Shown here: in pieces, positions 15,447-24,777 of the stretch
Numbering within the stretch: position 1 is the stretch's first letter
Layout of the letters: each line of letters begins with the position of its first letter
Source of the DNA: Myxococcales bacterium
Lineage (GTDB): Bacteria; Myxococcota_A; Polyangia; Fen-1088
Assembly: GCA_003142855.1 (NCBI GenBank)
Contig: PLNW01000161.1
Coordinates: forward strand, 1-46,401
Reading direction: 5' to 3'
Length of the DNA stretch: 46,401 bases
Notes under the pieces: model-generated
The model's input: only the letters and a program-made list of their open reading frames with translations
What the model was told of the DNA's origin: nothing
The model's database searches: none
Position numbers and translations under genes: made by a program

Positions 15447-16913
15447 CTAGCGCTTGTCCCCTGGAGTTCCTTGCAGCGGCACCCGCACCGTGACCGAGGT
15501 GCCCTGCCCGGGCGTGCCCTTCACTTCGACCACGCCGCCGAGAAGCGCCGCGCGCTCGCGCATGCCGAGCAGACCCAGCGAATCGGGACGGTGGATCTCC
15601 TCCTCGGTAATGCCGCGACCATTGTCGCGCACCTCCAGAGTCAGGCAGGCGTCCTCGTCGATCATCAGATCGATGCTGACGTGGGTGGCCCCAGCGTGGC
15701 GGGCCACGTTGGTCAAGGCTTCCTGACACATGCGGAACACGACCGTGCCTCGTTCGGCCGTGAGCATGACGGTGCTGGGCACCGACACCCCGCATTCGAT
15801 GCCGGTGCGGGTTGCGAAGTCGTGCGCGAGCCATTCCATCGCGGCGCCCAGACCCAAATCATCCAGGATGCTGGGGCGAAGTTCCGAGGAGATGCGGCGT
15901 ACCGTCTTCACGGTCTCCTTGACCAGGGTCACCAGCGCCGATACCCGCGCTGAGGCTTGCGCATTGTCCTTGGGGAGCTGCTTGTCCAGAAACGCGAGGT
16001 CCATGCTCATGCAGGTCAGCGCCTGGCCCAGCTCGTCGTGGATCTCTCGCGCGATACGCACCCGCTCTTCTTCGCGCACGGATTCCACGTGGGCGGCCAG
16101 CGCGCGAAGCTGCTCGCGCTGAGCCCGCAGTTGCTCGCCCAGACGCTGGCGCTCAGTGATGTCGCGCGAGAAGCCGGTGGTGCCGAGCACGTTGCCTAGC
16201 TTGTCGAGGATCGGCGTCTTGAAGGTCTCGAACCAAAGGGAGGCGCCCTGAATGAAGATGGGTTCCTCCACGTCCTTCTGTTTGTGGGTGGCCATTACGC
16301 TGCGGTCGTCATCGACATAGCGCTGCGCCAGATCCTTCGGCCATACATCGAAGTCGGTCAGGCCCACCACATCGCCTGAACGCTCCCGGCCGCAGGCACG
16401 CGCGAAGGCCTCGTTGACAGCCAGGAAGCGGCCTTCGATGTCCTTCAGCCACACCAGAAAGGGGAAGTTGTCCAGCATGGCGCGCAGGTAGGCCTCGCGT
16501 TCGGCCAGCGCTTCCTGGGCGCGCACGCGGACGCTCACGTCGCGAATGATGCCGACCACGGCCCGCACCTCGCCGTCCGCGGCTTTGAGCGGAACCAGGC
16601 GCGAGTCGATCCACACCGGCGTCTTGTGCAGTTCCTGATGTGTCTCGGTCACGACAATCTCGCCCGTGCGAAAGACCTGCTGGATGAAGCGACTGTGCCT
16701 CTCGGCCAGAGGGGGAGGAAACAGGGTGTTCAGCTTGCGCCCAACGATCTCGTCGAGTGTCCCGCCCAAGGCGCGCGTTGCCAGGGCGTTGGCGTGCAGG
16801 ACGCGTTCCTCTCGGTCGACCACAAAAACCATATCCGGAAAGATCTCGATTGCCGCTTGCAGCGGCCCGTCGGTCTTGCTCAGATACTGGGTGAGGTCGG
16901 AAATGGTGGCCAT
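15447..16913 (-). CDS. PAS-PAS sensor histidine kinase (HisKA_3/NarL type), orphan
   Basis: The 488-aa cytoplasmic protein has two PAS domains (about 17-125 and 142-255, the second ending FSRDITERQ), a dimerisation/phosphoacceptor domain with REIHDELGQAL (His 292) and a C-terminal HATPase (EALTNVARHAGA N-box, RDNGRGI, SLGLLGMRERA G-boxes). This is the NarX/DesK-like class that normally phosphorylates NarL-type regulators. No transmembrane segment and no response regulator gene are present here, so it is an orphan soluble sensor. It starts 30 bases after the adenylate kinase gene on the same strand, so they may be co-transcribed. Confidence 0.9.
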   Translation of the reverse strand: MATISDLTQYLSKTDGPLQAAIEIFPDMVFVVDREERVLHANALATRALGGTLDEIVGRKLNTLFPPPLAERHSRFIQQVFRTGEIVVTETHQELHKTPVWIDSRLVPLKAADGEVRAVVGIIRDVSVRVRAQEALAEREAYLRAMLDNFPFLVWLKDIEGRFLAVNEAFARACGRERSGDVVGLTDFDVWPKDLAQRYVDDDRSVMATHKQKDVEEPIFIQGASLWFETFKTPILDKLGNVLGTTGFSRDITERQRLGEQLRAQREQLRALAAHVESVREEERVRIAREIHDELGQALTCMSMDLAFLDKQLPKDNAQASARVSALVTLVKETVKTVRRISSELRPSILDDLGLGAAMEWLAHDFATRTGIECGVSVPSTVMLTAERGTVVFRMCQEALTNVARHAGATHVSIDLMIDEDACLTLEVRDNGRGITEEEIHRPDSLGLLGMRERAALLGGVVEVKGTPGQGTSVTVRVPLQGTPGDKR

Positions 16914-16943
16914 GGAAATTGTCCTGCGATCCTGGGACTATTC

Positions 16944-17696
16944 CTATCGGCGCAAGCACGACAGCGCCGCCGCCGTACGCTGGTAGATCTCCTCCGGCGC
17001 GCCCGCGGCGGACAGGGACACCAGCAAGCCCGCCTTCTGGTAGTAGTCCGCCAGGGGCGCGGTGCTGGCTTGGTAGGCCTGCATGCGCACCCGGATCGAC
17101 TCAGGGCGATCGTCCTCGCGCAAGACCAGCCGACCGCCGCAGTTGTCGCAGACGTCCGGGACTTTGGGGGGGCGGCCGGTGACGTGAAACACCGCCTTGC
17201 AGCCTGCGCAGGTGCGTCGGCCTGACAGCCGCGCGATGACCTGTTCGAGCGGCATGTCGTAGCTCAAGACCGCGTCCAGTTTCACCCCCAGCTGAGTCAG
17301 CAGGGCGTCCAGGGCCTCGGCCTGGCGCACGGTGCGTGGAAAGCCATCGAGGAGAAAGCCGGCCGGGCAAGTCAGGCACCGGCTGCGCTCACGCACGATG
17401 TTGATGACCGTGTCGTCGGGCACCAACTCGCCCCGCTGCATGCACGCCAGGGCTTGGGTGATGGCCGGGGTGCGCTCGCTGGCGGGCAGCGACTTGGCGG
17501 CGCGAAACACATCTCCAGTGGATAGGTGGCACGGCTTGAGGCGCTGGCTGATGAGCTCGGCTTGGGTTCCCTTGCCGACACCCGGAGCCCCGAGCAAGAC
17601 CAGGCGAAAAGGCCGATCGGGCGGCGACGAGTCGATGCTGCACTCGACGCGTGCACCCTTAAACCACGCGGCGCGATCCAAGTCCTGCGCTGTCAT
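16944..17696 (-). CDS. adk: Adenylate kinase with zinc-type LID
   Basis: Adenylate kinase interconverts ATP + AMP and 2 ADP. FRLVLLGAPGVGKGTQAE is the P-loop, LSTGDVFRA and FLLDGFPRTVRQAE are AMP-binding motifs, and the LID contains CAGC and CDNC, the four Cys of zinc-type enzymes. The 250-aa product has about 29 residues before the usual start (DRPFRLVLLGAP); no in-frame ATG or GTG lies nearer, so the extension seems real or the start is non-standard. The gene is 21 bases after the parvulin gene rather than in a ribosomal operon, so it may be a second copy in the genome. Confidence 0.9.
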   Translation of the reverse strand: MTAQDLDRAAWFKGARVECSIDSSPPDRPFRLVLLGAPGVGKGTQAELISQRLKPCHLSTGDVFRAAKSLPASERTPAITQALACMQRGELVPDDTVINIVRERSRCLTCPAGFLLDGFPRTVRQAEALDALLTQLGVKLDAVLSYDMPLEQVIARLSGRRTCAGCKAVFHVTGRPPKVPDVCDNCGGRLVLREDDRPESIRVRMQAYQASTAPLADYYQKAGLLVSLSAAGAPEEIYQRTAAALSCLRR

Positions 17697-17717
17697 CTTG
17701 GCCGGAAGGATACCGCA

Positions 17718-18680
17718 TTAGTGTCCGGGCGTCGCGGGAGCTGGTGGAGGCGCGCCCGGACTGGGGCCTGGGCTGCGCTTGTCCGGGGCGGCGGTCGATG
17801 GGCCGGAACTTGGCAGGGGCAGCGTGACCTTTGCGAGCTGCGGCTCATCAATCTCGATCTTCGCCCTCTTCCGGATATCTGCGATGAGGGCGTTGCGTTT
17901 TTGTTGCCGGCCTTCGTAGGTCAGGCGCGACTGAATATCCGACTTGGCCTCGGCTAGCGACCTGGAAAACGCCGCCTGCTTCTGGTTGAGGACAACAATG
18001 GTGTAGCCGCTTTCCGTCTGAATGGGATCGGACACATCATTGACCTGGGCCAGCGCAAAAGCGGCGTCCTCCACGGCCTTGGGCAAGCTGGAGGCGTTGC
18101 GCTCGATGAGACCCGAGTCGCCGCCGCGCGCGCGCGAGGCTTCGTCTTCGGAGTCCTTGGCCACCAGCGCCCGCAGGGCAGACAGATTTCCTTTGGGCAG
18201 AGCCTTGGCTTCTGCGGCGACTTTCACAGCCTTGCTCCGGTCTTTCACCACGATCTGCGTGAACCTCACCTGCTCGAGCCGCGAGAACTCCTTGGGATGG
18301 GCCAGGTAGTACTGTTCCACGTCGCCGTCGCTGATATCCTGGATGTTCACGCGCGAATCGACCTCTTTCATCAACATGCGGTTCACCACATCACGCTTCA
18401 CAGCCGGGTCGCGGTCGTAGCCCAGCCGGCAGGCCTCCTGATAGAGCGCCTCGGCTTGGATCAGGCCGTTGAGCACCTCCTTCTTCTTTTCGGGTTTTGA
18501 GTAGTGCTCCATGAGGTACTTGGAGTGGCCGAAGAAGGCGACCTGCGCTTCCAAATCACGGGCGGTAATGACACTATCGCCCACGTGTGCCAGAACCACC
18601 GTACCGTCCCCGGGGGACCGGTTGTGGCAGCCGAAGGTTAGCGTCAGGGTGAGGCAAAGGCAGAAATGGAATGGTCGCAT
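17718..18680 (-). CDS. Parvulin-type peptidyl-prolyl isomerase lipoprotein (SurA/PrsA-like)
   Basis: The product begins MRPFHFCLCLTLTLTFGC with a lipidated Cys at 18; an in-frame start 39 bases upstream adds non-signal residues. An alpha-helical SurA-N-like chaperone region (about 30-130, VGDSVITARDLEAQ and LIQAEALYQEA) is followed by a PpiC rotamase domain (VRFTQIVVKD, RGGDSGLIER, DVSDPIQTESGYTIVVL) and a Pro/Ala/Ser-rich tail. It probably folds outer-membrane or surface proteins in the periplasm. It is 320 aa and the first of a minus-strand run with adk and the kinase; the 212-base divergent gap to the next plus-strand gene should hold its promoter. Confidence 0.85.
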   Translation of the reverse strand: MRPFHFCLCLTLTLTFGCHNRSPGDGTVVLAHVGDSVITARDLEAQVAFFGHSKYLMEHYSKPEKKKEVLNGLIQAEALYQEACRLGYDRDPAVKRDVVNRMLMKEVDSRVNIQDISDGDVEQYYLAHPKEFSRLEQVRFTQIVVKDRSKAVKVAAEAKALPKGNLSALRALVAKDSEDEASRARGGDSGLIERNASSLPKAVEDAAFALAQVNDVSDPIQTESGYTIVVLNQKQAAFSRSLAEAKSDIQSRLTYEGRQQKRNALIADIRKRAKIEIDEPQLAKVTLPLPSSGPSTAAPDKRSPGPSPGAPPPAPATPGH

Positions 18681-18892
18681 GGCCCTGCATGATACACGGT
18701 CCAGAGCCTGTTGGCGCAAGGCTCAGCCTTAACAAGCGGTGGCAGCCTTGTCGGCTTATTATCAAGGGGTGAGCTTGGCCTTTGTCATCACGGCCGTCAC
18801 GCTGGGCACCGATGCCGGCGCAGCCATCCCGTCTAGGAAGAGCGAGCACAGCCGGGTGTTCTCGCCCTACGGTGCCCGCGAAAGGTGACGGC

Positions 18893-19585
18893 GTGAGCGA
18901 GAAGTCTCGACCGCGCCTTGCGGGTGCGCAGTCCCCGCTTCTGGTTGCCTGGCTGGCAGGTCTGGGGCTGGTGCTGACAACCCACGCAGCGGTCGGGCAA
19001 GAGGCAGGCAGCGGGGCAGGGGACGCCCGGCCGGCATCGTCCTTGGCAGGGAGCGCAGAGATCAAGACGTCCAGAGACCGCTTGGGCAGACGACAGGGGC
19101 GGCGCAGACAGCGGACAGCAGTCACCCCGCGCTTGGCCGGCCTGGCAGCGCTTAGCGGAGAAGTCGCGGCAGTGACCCATCTTCACGGTTCGGCGCCCAT
19201 CGAACCGGCTGACCGCATGGCCGCGGTGGCCGAGCACAGGGTCAGGGTGGAGAAACCGGGAAAGCCACCGGCGTCCCCAGCCGTGCCAGCGGTCGCAGCG
19301 GCCCCGGCCACGCTGGACGAGAGCATCGTCAAGGAGATATCCCAGCGCAAGATCCTGTTCCGCATGTGCTATGAGCCGGCCCGGCGGCGGGGCGTGACGG
19401 CAACCCGCGCTGATGTGAAATGGATCTTGGCGGCTGACGGCAGCGTGCGTGACGTCGAGGTCGCGGTGGCCCAGGACGCGCAGTTGGCGAATTGCATTCG
19501 CGCCGTCGCCTCGCGCCCCTTTCCCAACGGCGTCGGGCAAGACATGCCAGTGGCGATTCCGCTGTTCTTCGTGGGGATGCGGTAG
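18893..19585 (+). CDS. Secreted protein with AgmX/PglI C-terminal domain
   Basis: The last 85 residues (ILFRMCYEPARRR, ADVKWILAADGSVRDVEV, LANCIRAVASRPFPNG, IPLFF) match the AgmX/PglI C-terminal domain of myxobacterial proteins, which resembles a TonB-like fold with a conserved Cys pair; those proteins are linked to gliding motility. I chose the GTG at 18893 (230 aa), preceded by AAAGGTGA at 18881-18888, because it gives a signal sequence (LLVAWLAGLGLVLTTHAAVG); the longer frame from 18782 does not. The central 100 residues are Arg- and Pro/Ala-rich. The stop codon abuts the stop of the convergent glgP gene. Confidence 0.72.
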   Translation: MSEKSRPRLAGAQSPLLVAWLAGLGLVLTTHAAVGQEAGSGAGDARPASSLAGSAEIKTSRDRLGRRQGRRRQRTAVTPRLAGLAALSGEVAAVTHLHGSAPIEPADRMAAVAEHRVRVEKPGKPPASPAVPAVAAAPATLDESIVKEISQRKILFRMCYEPARRRGVTATRADVKWILAADGSVRDVEVAVAQDAQLANCIRAVASRPFPNGVGQDMPVAIPLFFVGMR

Positions 19586-22072
<2,487 letters not shown>

Positions 22073-22103
22073 GATCGGCTACCACGCTAGCACGGAGGCC
22101 CGT

Positions 22104-22154
22104 GCGCCGCAGCAAGCGCGGCAACGGCCTTACGCGGCCTTCGCGCGCTTGGCT
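22104..22154 (-). repeat. 51-base repeat copy A / attC-like element after the PIN gene
   Basis: Matches 22952-23002 at 49 of 51 positions. It follows the stop of the PIN toxin by 7 bases and read in one frame encodes ARAKRAKAA-stop, the same tail as the BrnA antitoxin at copy B, so it is a leftover antitoxin 3' end plus the hairpin-forming segment GCCGTTGC...CTGCGGC. Confidence 0.75.
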
Positions 22155-22161
22155 CGCGCCT

Positions 22162-22593
22162 TCATGGAACCAATTCAAGGGCCTGAGAAAGGCGAGGGCC
22201 GATTCGTATGGCACCAAGGTCGCGGCGATCGGTCGTCAAGACTCGGTAAACGCGCCGTCGTTCGGCAACTGCGGCAACGGTGCCATCAACCAAGCCGAGG
22301 TCGAGCCCTGCGAATCTTGCATCCAGCTCTATGGATCTGGCGATGTCGGACGGAAGCGGTAGTTCATACTCGTATCGTGTTCCTGGATCGAAGATATCCG
22401 CGACCAGCCTTCTCATGGCTGCACGGTTGTCTCTGAGAAAGTAGTCAACCTCGGCGAGAACGAGCCCGGGAACGATCACCGAACTCGCCGACGTTAGCGC
22501 CTCCTCGTACTCCGGAAAGCTTGGCGCGCCATCTCGGTCGCAGGCGAGTGCGCGGAGGAGTCCACCGGTATCCGCGACAAGCGCTGATTTCAA
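22162..22593 (-). CDS. PIN-domain toxin (VapC-like)
   Basis: The 143-aa protein has the four acidic positions of PIN-domain ribonucleases: D8 (VADTGGLL), E48 (LVLAEVDYF), D103 (GLVDGTVAA) and D122 (VLTTDRRDL). VapC-type PIN toxins cleave tRNA or rRNA when not bound by their antitoxin. It probably starts at a TTG (22593) that overlaps the TGA stop of the antitoxin gene (TTGA, 22590-22593), so translation is coupled. The module sits in an array of same-strand toxin-antitoxin units. Its 3' end is followed at once by repeat copy A. Confidence 0.85.
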   Translation of the reverse strand: MKSALVADTGGLLRALACDRDGAPSFPEYEEALTSASSVIVPGLVLAEVDYFLRDNRAAMRRLVADIFDPGTRYEYELPLPSDIARSIELDARFAGLDLGLVDGTVAAVAERRRVYRVLTTDRRDLGAIRIGPRLSQALELVP

Positions 22594-22817
22594 TCCTTGA
22601 GATCCTTGAAAAGTAGAGACTCGTCGCCGAGTTTGCTGTCGGTCGACTCGAATAGACCGGTCGTGGGGGGCCGGCGGCCCGAGTAGTACCGTGAGGCCAC
22701 AACGCGCAACCCCTTTCGGACAAGCTCCGAAGCCGTATGCCCTGCAGCCCGAGCTTTCTTCAACGCCCGGATATCATCCTCGTCTAGTCGAACCGTGGTT
22801 GAAGTGAGACGCGCCAT
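22590..22817 (-). CDS. Ribbon-helix-helix-type antitoxin for the PIN toxin
   Basis: A 75-aa protein starting MARLTSTTVRLDEDDIRAL, the beta-strand plus helix of RHH/CopG repressors, with SELVRKGLRVVASRYY completing the fold and an acidic C-terminal tail (ESLLFKDLKD) that probably binds the toxin. The ATG at 22817 is chosen over an upstream in-frame start (22880) because the extra residues do not fit the fold. It is the first gene of the pair, in the usual antitoxin-toxin order, and is expected to repress its own promoter, located in the 129 bases before repeat copy B. Confidence 0.8.
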   Translation of the reverse strand: MARLTSTTVRLDEDDIRALKKARAAGHTASELVRKGLRVVASRYYSGRRPPTTGLFESTDSKLGDESLLFKDLKD

Positions 22818-22951
22818 ACACTCACCATACATCGCAACAACAGCCAGGGCAACGCTTCGCCGCATCGGCCTACCTGCCAAACTCGGATTCGTTGAAGTCC
22901 GTCAACCTGGTTCGCACTGCCAGCACCGACACCCGGATGACGGAGTTCTGC

Positions 22952-23002
22952 GCGCCGCAGCAAGCGCTGCAACGGCCTTATGCGGCCTTCGCGCGCTTGG
23001 CT
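22952..23002 (-). repeat. 51-base repeat copy B / attC-like element at the end of brnA
   Basis: Second copy of the repeat (two mismatches to copy A). It encodes the last residues GAKRAKAA and the stop of BrnA and continues into GCCGTTGCAGC...GCTGCGGC, which can fold as an imperfect hairpin. Confidence 0.75.
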
Positions 23003-23265
23003 CCCTTGTGCTCGCCCACACGCTTCAGCTCCTCACGAACGACTCGACGAACGACCGTTTCGATCTTCGCCGGTCCCTCGGTCGCAATCGTTCGTAGCGC
23101 CTCGTTGATCATGCTTTGGTAGTTGCCGCCGCCCGCAGCGTCTGCCTGACCCCGGAACCACTCCAAAATGTCGTCGTCGAGACGAATCGTGATTCGCGTC
23201 TTTCCAGCGGGAGCTGGCAGGACCGGACCTCGTTTGCCTTTCTTGAAATCGTACTCCTTGCGCAT
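22978..23265 (-). CDS. brnA: BrnA antitoxin
   Basis: The 95-aa protein has the BrnA pattern: short basic N-terminus (MRKEYDFKKGKRGP), KTRITIRLDDDILEWFRGQA ribbon-helix-helix DNA-binding part and NYQSMINEALRTI. It neutralises the ribonuclease BrnT and represses the operon. The C-terminal 25 residues are very basic (VVRREELKRV..KRAKAA region) and the last eight are encoded by the repeat copy B, so the tail may have been acquired from the repeat. It follows brnT by two bases with a GGAGGAG ribosome site, in the toxin-first order typical of brnTA. Confidence 0.88.
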   Translation of the reverse strand: MRKEYDFKKGKRGPVLPAPAGKTRITIRLDDDILEWFRGQADAAGGGNYQSMINEALRTIATEGPAKIETVVRRVVREELKRVGEHKGAKRAKAA

Positions 23266-23267
23266 GG

Positions 23268-23564
23268 TTACTCCTCCTCCTCGTAATCGCGTGATTCTTT
23301 CCGCGTAGCCCGTCTTGCCGAAATGAGACGAACCTCTTCGTCGCGCCAGGTCCAGGAAACGACGAGTACCCGACCAAGAAAGTCGAGCCCGATGGTGACA
23401 TAGCGGGCTTCATCGGGATGCGGGTCGTCGAGGGTGACAGCACGCGGATCCTCGAACACACCGACTGCATCGGCGAAACCGACGCCGTGTTTCGCCCGAT
23501 TCGCCCGGGCCTTGGCCGGATCCCACTGGAAGGACACAGAGTAAGTGTATGCATAACTGTACAT
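23268..23564 (-). CDS. brnT: BrnT ribonuclease toxin
   Basis: The 98-aa protein carries the BrnT (DUF497) fold: FQWDPAKARANRAKHGVGF, DAVGVFEDPRAVTLDDP, RYVTIGLDFLGRVLVVSWTW and RLISARRATRKESRDY. BrnT toxins are RelE-like ribonucleases that block translation. The N-terminus has about 10 residues more than usual (MYSYAYTYSVS) before the conserved FQWD. All conserved regions are present, so the module appears intact. It lies downstream of the attC-like element C. Confidence 0.9.
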   Translation of the reverse strand: MYSYAYTYSVSFQWDPAKARANRAKHGVGFADAVGVFEDPRAVTLDDPHPDEARYVTIGLDFLGRVLVVSWTWRDEEVRLISARRATRKESRDYEEEE

Positions 23565-23594
23565 ACGGGCAAGCCCGACTTCAGGACCGCATGA

Positions 23595-23695
23595 GGTTCC
23601 GCCGTTCAGCGGTGTGGGCGCCGCCGAGCCGGCCTTTTGATTATTTCCGATTTCCCCGCGGCGCCCCCATCAGAGGTTCAACGGCATGGTTCGCC
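23595..23695 (-). repeat. attC-like imperfect inverted repeat C
   Basis: On the minus strand GGCGAAC (23695-23689) is followed by GCCGTTGAAC and, after a spacer with its own stem (GGGCGCCGC with GCGGCGCCC), by GCTGAACGGC (23610-23601). The two GCCGTT arms pair with one extra G, the kind of unpaired base seen in integron attC sites. The distal GTT box is not recognisable, so the site is degenerate or a look-alike. Confidence 0.4.
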
Positions 23696-23817
23696 CGCTT
23701 CATCGGCGAAGCCACTGCCCAATGTGGCCGCCCCTCGCTCCCACCGAATTCGCGAATCTGGTCGACATGCAAGGCCAGCACGTCATCGACCGTTAAGAAG
23801 ACAGGCTCGTCGTTCAT
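23641..23817 (-). pseudogene. Truncated Doc (Fic-fold) toxin fused to a shared array tail
   Basis: A 58-residue reading frame starts at ATG 23817, overlapping the AbrB-type antitoxin stop (ATGA). Its first 29 residues (NDEPVFLTVDDVLALHVDQI, then REFGGSEG) are the N-terminus of a Doc/death-on-curing toxin. At RPHWAVAS the sequence switches to the segment that also ends the antitoxin gene at 24.1 kb, and it stops at TAA 23643-23641. The Fic active-site motif HPFxxGNKRT is therefore missing, and the toxin cannot AMPylate or phosphorylate its target. The junction suggests recombination between array members. Confidence 0.7.
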
Positions 23818-24044
23818 TTCGCGAGCTTGCGGAATGTCTCAGCATGGCGGCGCAACGCGCGCGCTTGCACCTTCGCTAGTCGTCCGTGTCCCGAGCGCTC
23901 GCTTGCAAGCGGCGTGATGATGAGGCGCTTCCCGTCAGTCTTGAGGTCCAGGTCGGTCTCCTGCGTGATCCCGAGCAGGTCCAAAATGGGCCGATCGATG
24001 ATAATCCCTGCACTGTTTCCGATGGCCTGCAAGCGCTTCGTCAT
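23814..24044 (-). CDS. AbrB/MazE-type (SpoVT-fold) antitoxin, partner of a broken Doc
   Basis: The 76-aa protein starts MTKRLQAIGNSAGIIIDRP, continues ILDLLGI, DLDLKTDGKRLIITPL, the swapped-hairpin AbrB DNA-binding domain, and ends in a basic helix. Antitoxins of this form are commonly paired with Doc toxins, in agreement with the Doc N-terminus that follows with a 4-base overlap. A GTG 24 bases upstream (24068) is in frame but adds residues outside the fold. With the toxin truncated it is an orphan antitoxin that could still repress its promoter or counteract related toxins elsewhere. Confidence 0.8.
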   Translation of the reverse strand: MTKRLQAIGNSAGIIIDRPILDLLGITQETDLDLKTDGKRLIITPLASERSGHGRLAKVQARALRRHAETFRKLAK

Positions 24045-24083
24045 GCCGTGAGTATGAACGATGTTCACAACGTCGTCCAGCGC

Positions 24084-24153
24084 GGCGTCAACGGTTTGCC
24101 GTTAAGCTGCGGACGGGCGCCGCAGGCGACCGGCCTTCAACGGCTTGTTCGCC
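24084..24153 (-). repeat. attC-like element D (best preserved of the array)
   Basis: Read on the minus strand: GGCGAAC (24153-24147), GCCGTTGAAGG (24144-24134), a spacer with hairpin TGCGG...CCGCA (24124-24108), GCTTAACGGC (24107-24098) and GTTGACGCC (24092-24084). The inner arms GCCGTT-AAG pair with a single extra G in the first arm, and the outer boxes have the AAC...GTT ends expected of attC sites. The stop codon of the preceding gene lies inside the second arm, as is common for gene cassettes. Confidence 0.5.
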
Positions 24154-24374
24154 CGCTTCGTCGTCGAAGCCACCGCCCAATGTGGCCGCATCCGGCTCTC
24201 CGCACAGTCACGGAGGTACATGTTCATGAGTGTCTGGTACGGCAAAGACATCTCGCGAGACAGGCCTTGGAAGTAGCCGATGGTTTCCTCGTCCAGCCGA
24301 ATCGTGAGCTGTCGCTTGAGGCGCTTGGCGTATGGATTCCGGACCGCGTTTGAAAAGTCGTAGTTGCTTCTCAT
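24102..24374 (-). CDS. brnA: BrnA-like antitoxin (second module)
   Basis: The 90-aa protein has MRSNYDFSNAVRNPYAKRL and the ribbon-helix-helix part KRQLTIRLDEETIGYFQGLS, then LPYQTLMNMYLRDCAE, as in BrnA/CopG antitoxins paired with BrnT. The C-terminal 25 residues (RPHWAVASTTKRANKPLKAG...) are not part of the family; they are encoded by the segment shared with the truncated Doc and by attC-like element D. Its ATG overlaps the stop of the brnT fragment (ATGA, 24371-24374). With brnT broken, it is probably an orphan antitoxin. Confidence 0.78.
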   Translation of the reverse strand: MRSNYDFSNAVRNPYAKRLKRQLTIRLDEETIGYFQGLSREMSLPYQTLMNMYLRDCAESRMRPHWAVASTTKRANKPLKAGRLRRPSAA

Positions 24375-24548
24375 TTCATCCTCCGGTCTTCGTACTGCCG
24401 CCGTTCAAACGCATTCGCTTTACGGGCGGAGATCAGTCGAATGACCTCCTCGCTCTGTCGGTAGCAGTGGCAGACAACAAGCGTCCGCAACCGCGCGCTG
24501 AGCCCGAGCAGTACAAACGGTCCTCGTCCTCGGAATGGTCCTCGCCGT
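24371..24548 (-). pseudogene. brnT: Truncated and frameshifted brnT toxin
   Basis: Two frames together spell the C-terminal two-thirds of BrnT: GEDHSEDEDR in one frame and FVLLGLSARLRTLVVCHCYR, then EEVIRLISARKANAFERRQY in the next, with one T missing near 24515 (CCGTTTGTA where CCGTTTTGTA is expected). The N-terminal third (the usual W-D-x-x-K...HG part) is absent; a stop codon interrupts the frame just upstream. A single 79-residue frame from 24610 can be read through, but its first 29 residues do not match the family. The toxin is thus most likely dead. Confidence 0.7.
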
Positions 24549-24589
24549 GCACGCACCAGTGTACCTACTTCGTAGCTACACGCAAGTCG

Positions 24590-24628
24590 GGCGAACGCGT
24601 TGCCGTTCAACGGCTGTATGGGTTAGCC
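24590..24628 (-). repeat. attC-like element E (short form)
   Basis: On the plus strand GGCGAAC, GCCGTT-C-AACGGC and GTTAGCC are nested inverted repeats; the outer boxes pair with one mismatch. It has the inner and outer arms of elements C and D but no central spacer. It lies at the upstream end of the toxin-antitoxin array, where the attC of a preceding cassette would be expected. Confidence 0.4.
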
Positions 24629-24762
24629 AGCGACCTAGGAATAGCAGCCACTTGAGTTCTAATGATTTCCAACACGCCTCATGTGGCCAACGGAAACGTG
24701 AAGGAATATAAATACTTACAGCTCTGTAGAAAAATATCGTGAACGTGGGTCAAGGAGGGGCA

Positions 24763-24768
24763 TATACT
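24763..24768 (+). promoter_or_regulatory. Candidate -10 box (TATACT) giving a leaderless transcript
   Basis: TATACT lies 9 bases upstream of the ATG at 24778 in an AT-rich gap, so transcription would start at or next to the start codon. AAGGAGG at 24752-24758 is upstream of this box and 19 bases from the ATG, too far to serve as its ribosome site. No clear -35 box is seen. Confidence 0.35.
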
Positions 24769-24777
24769 ATACGTCAA

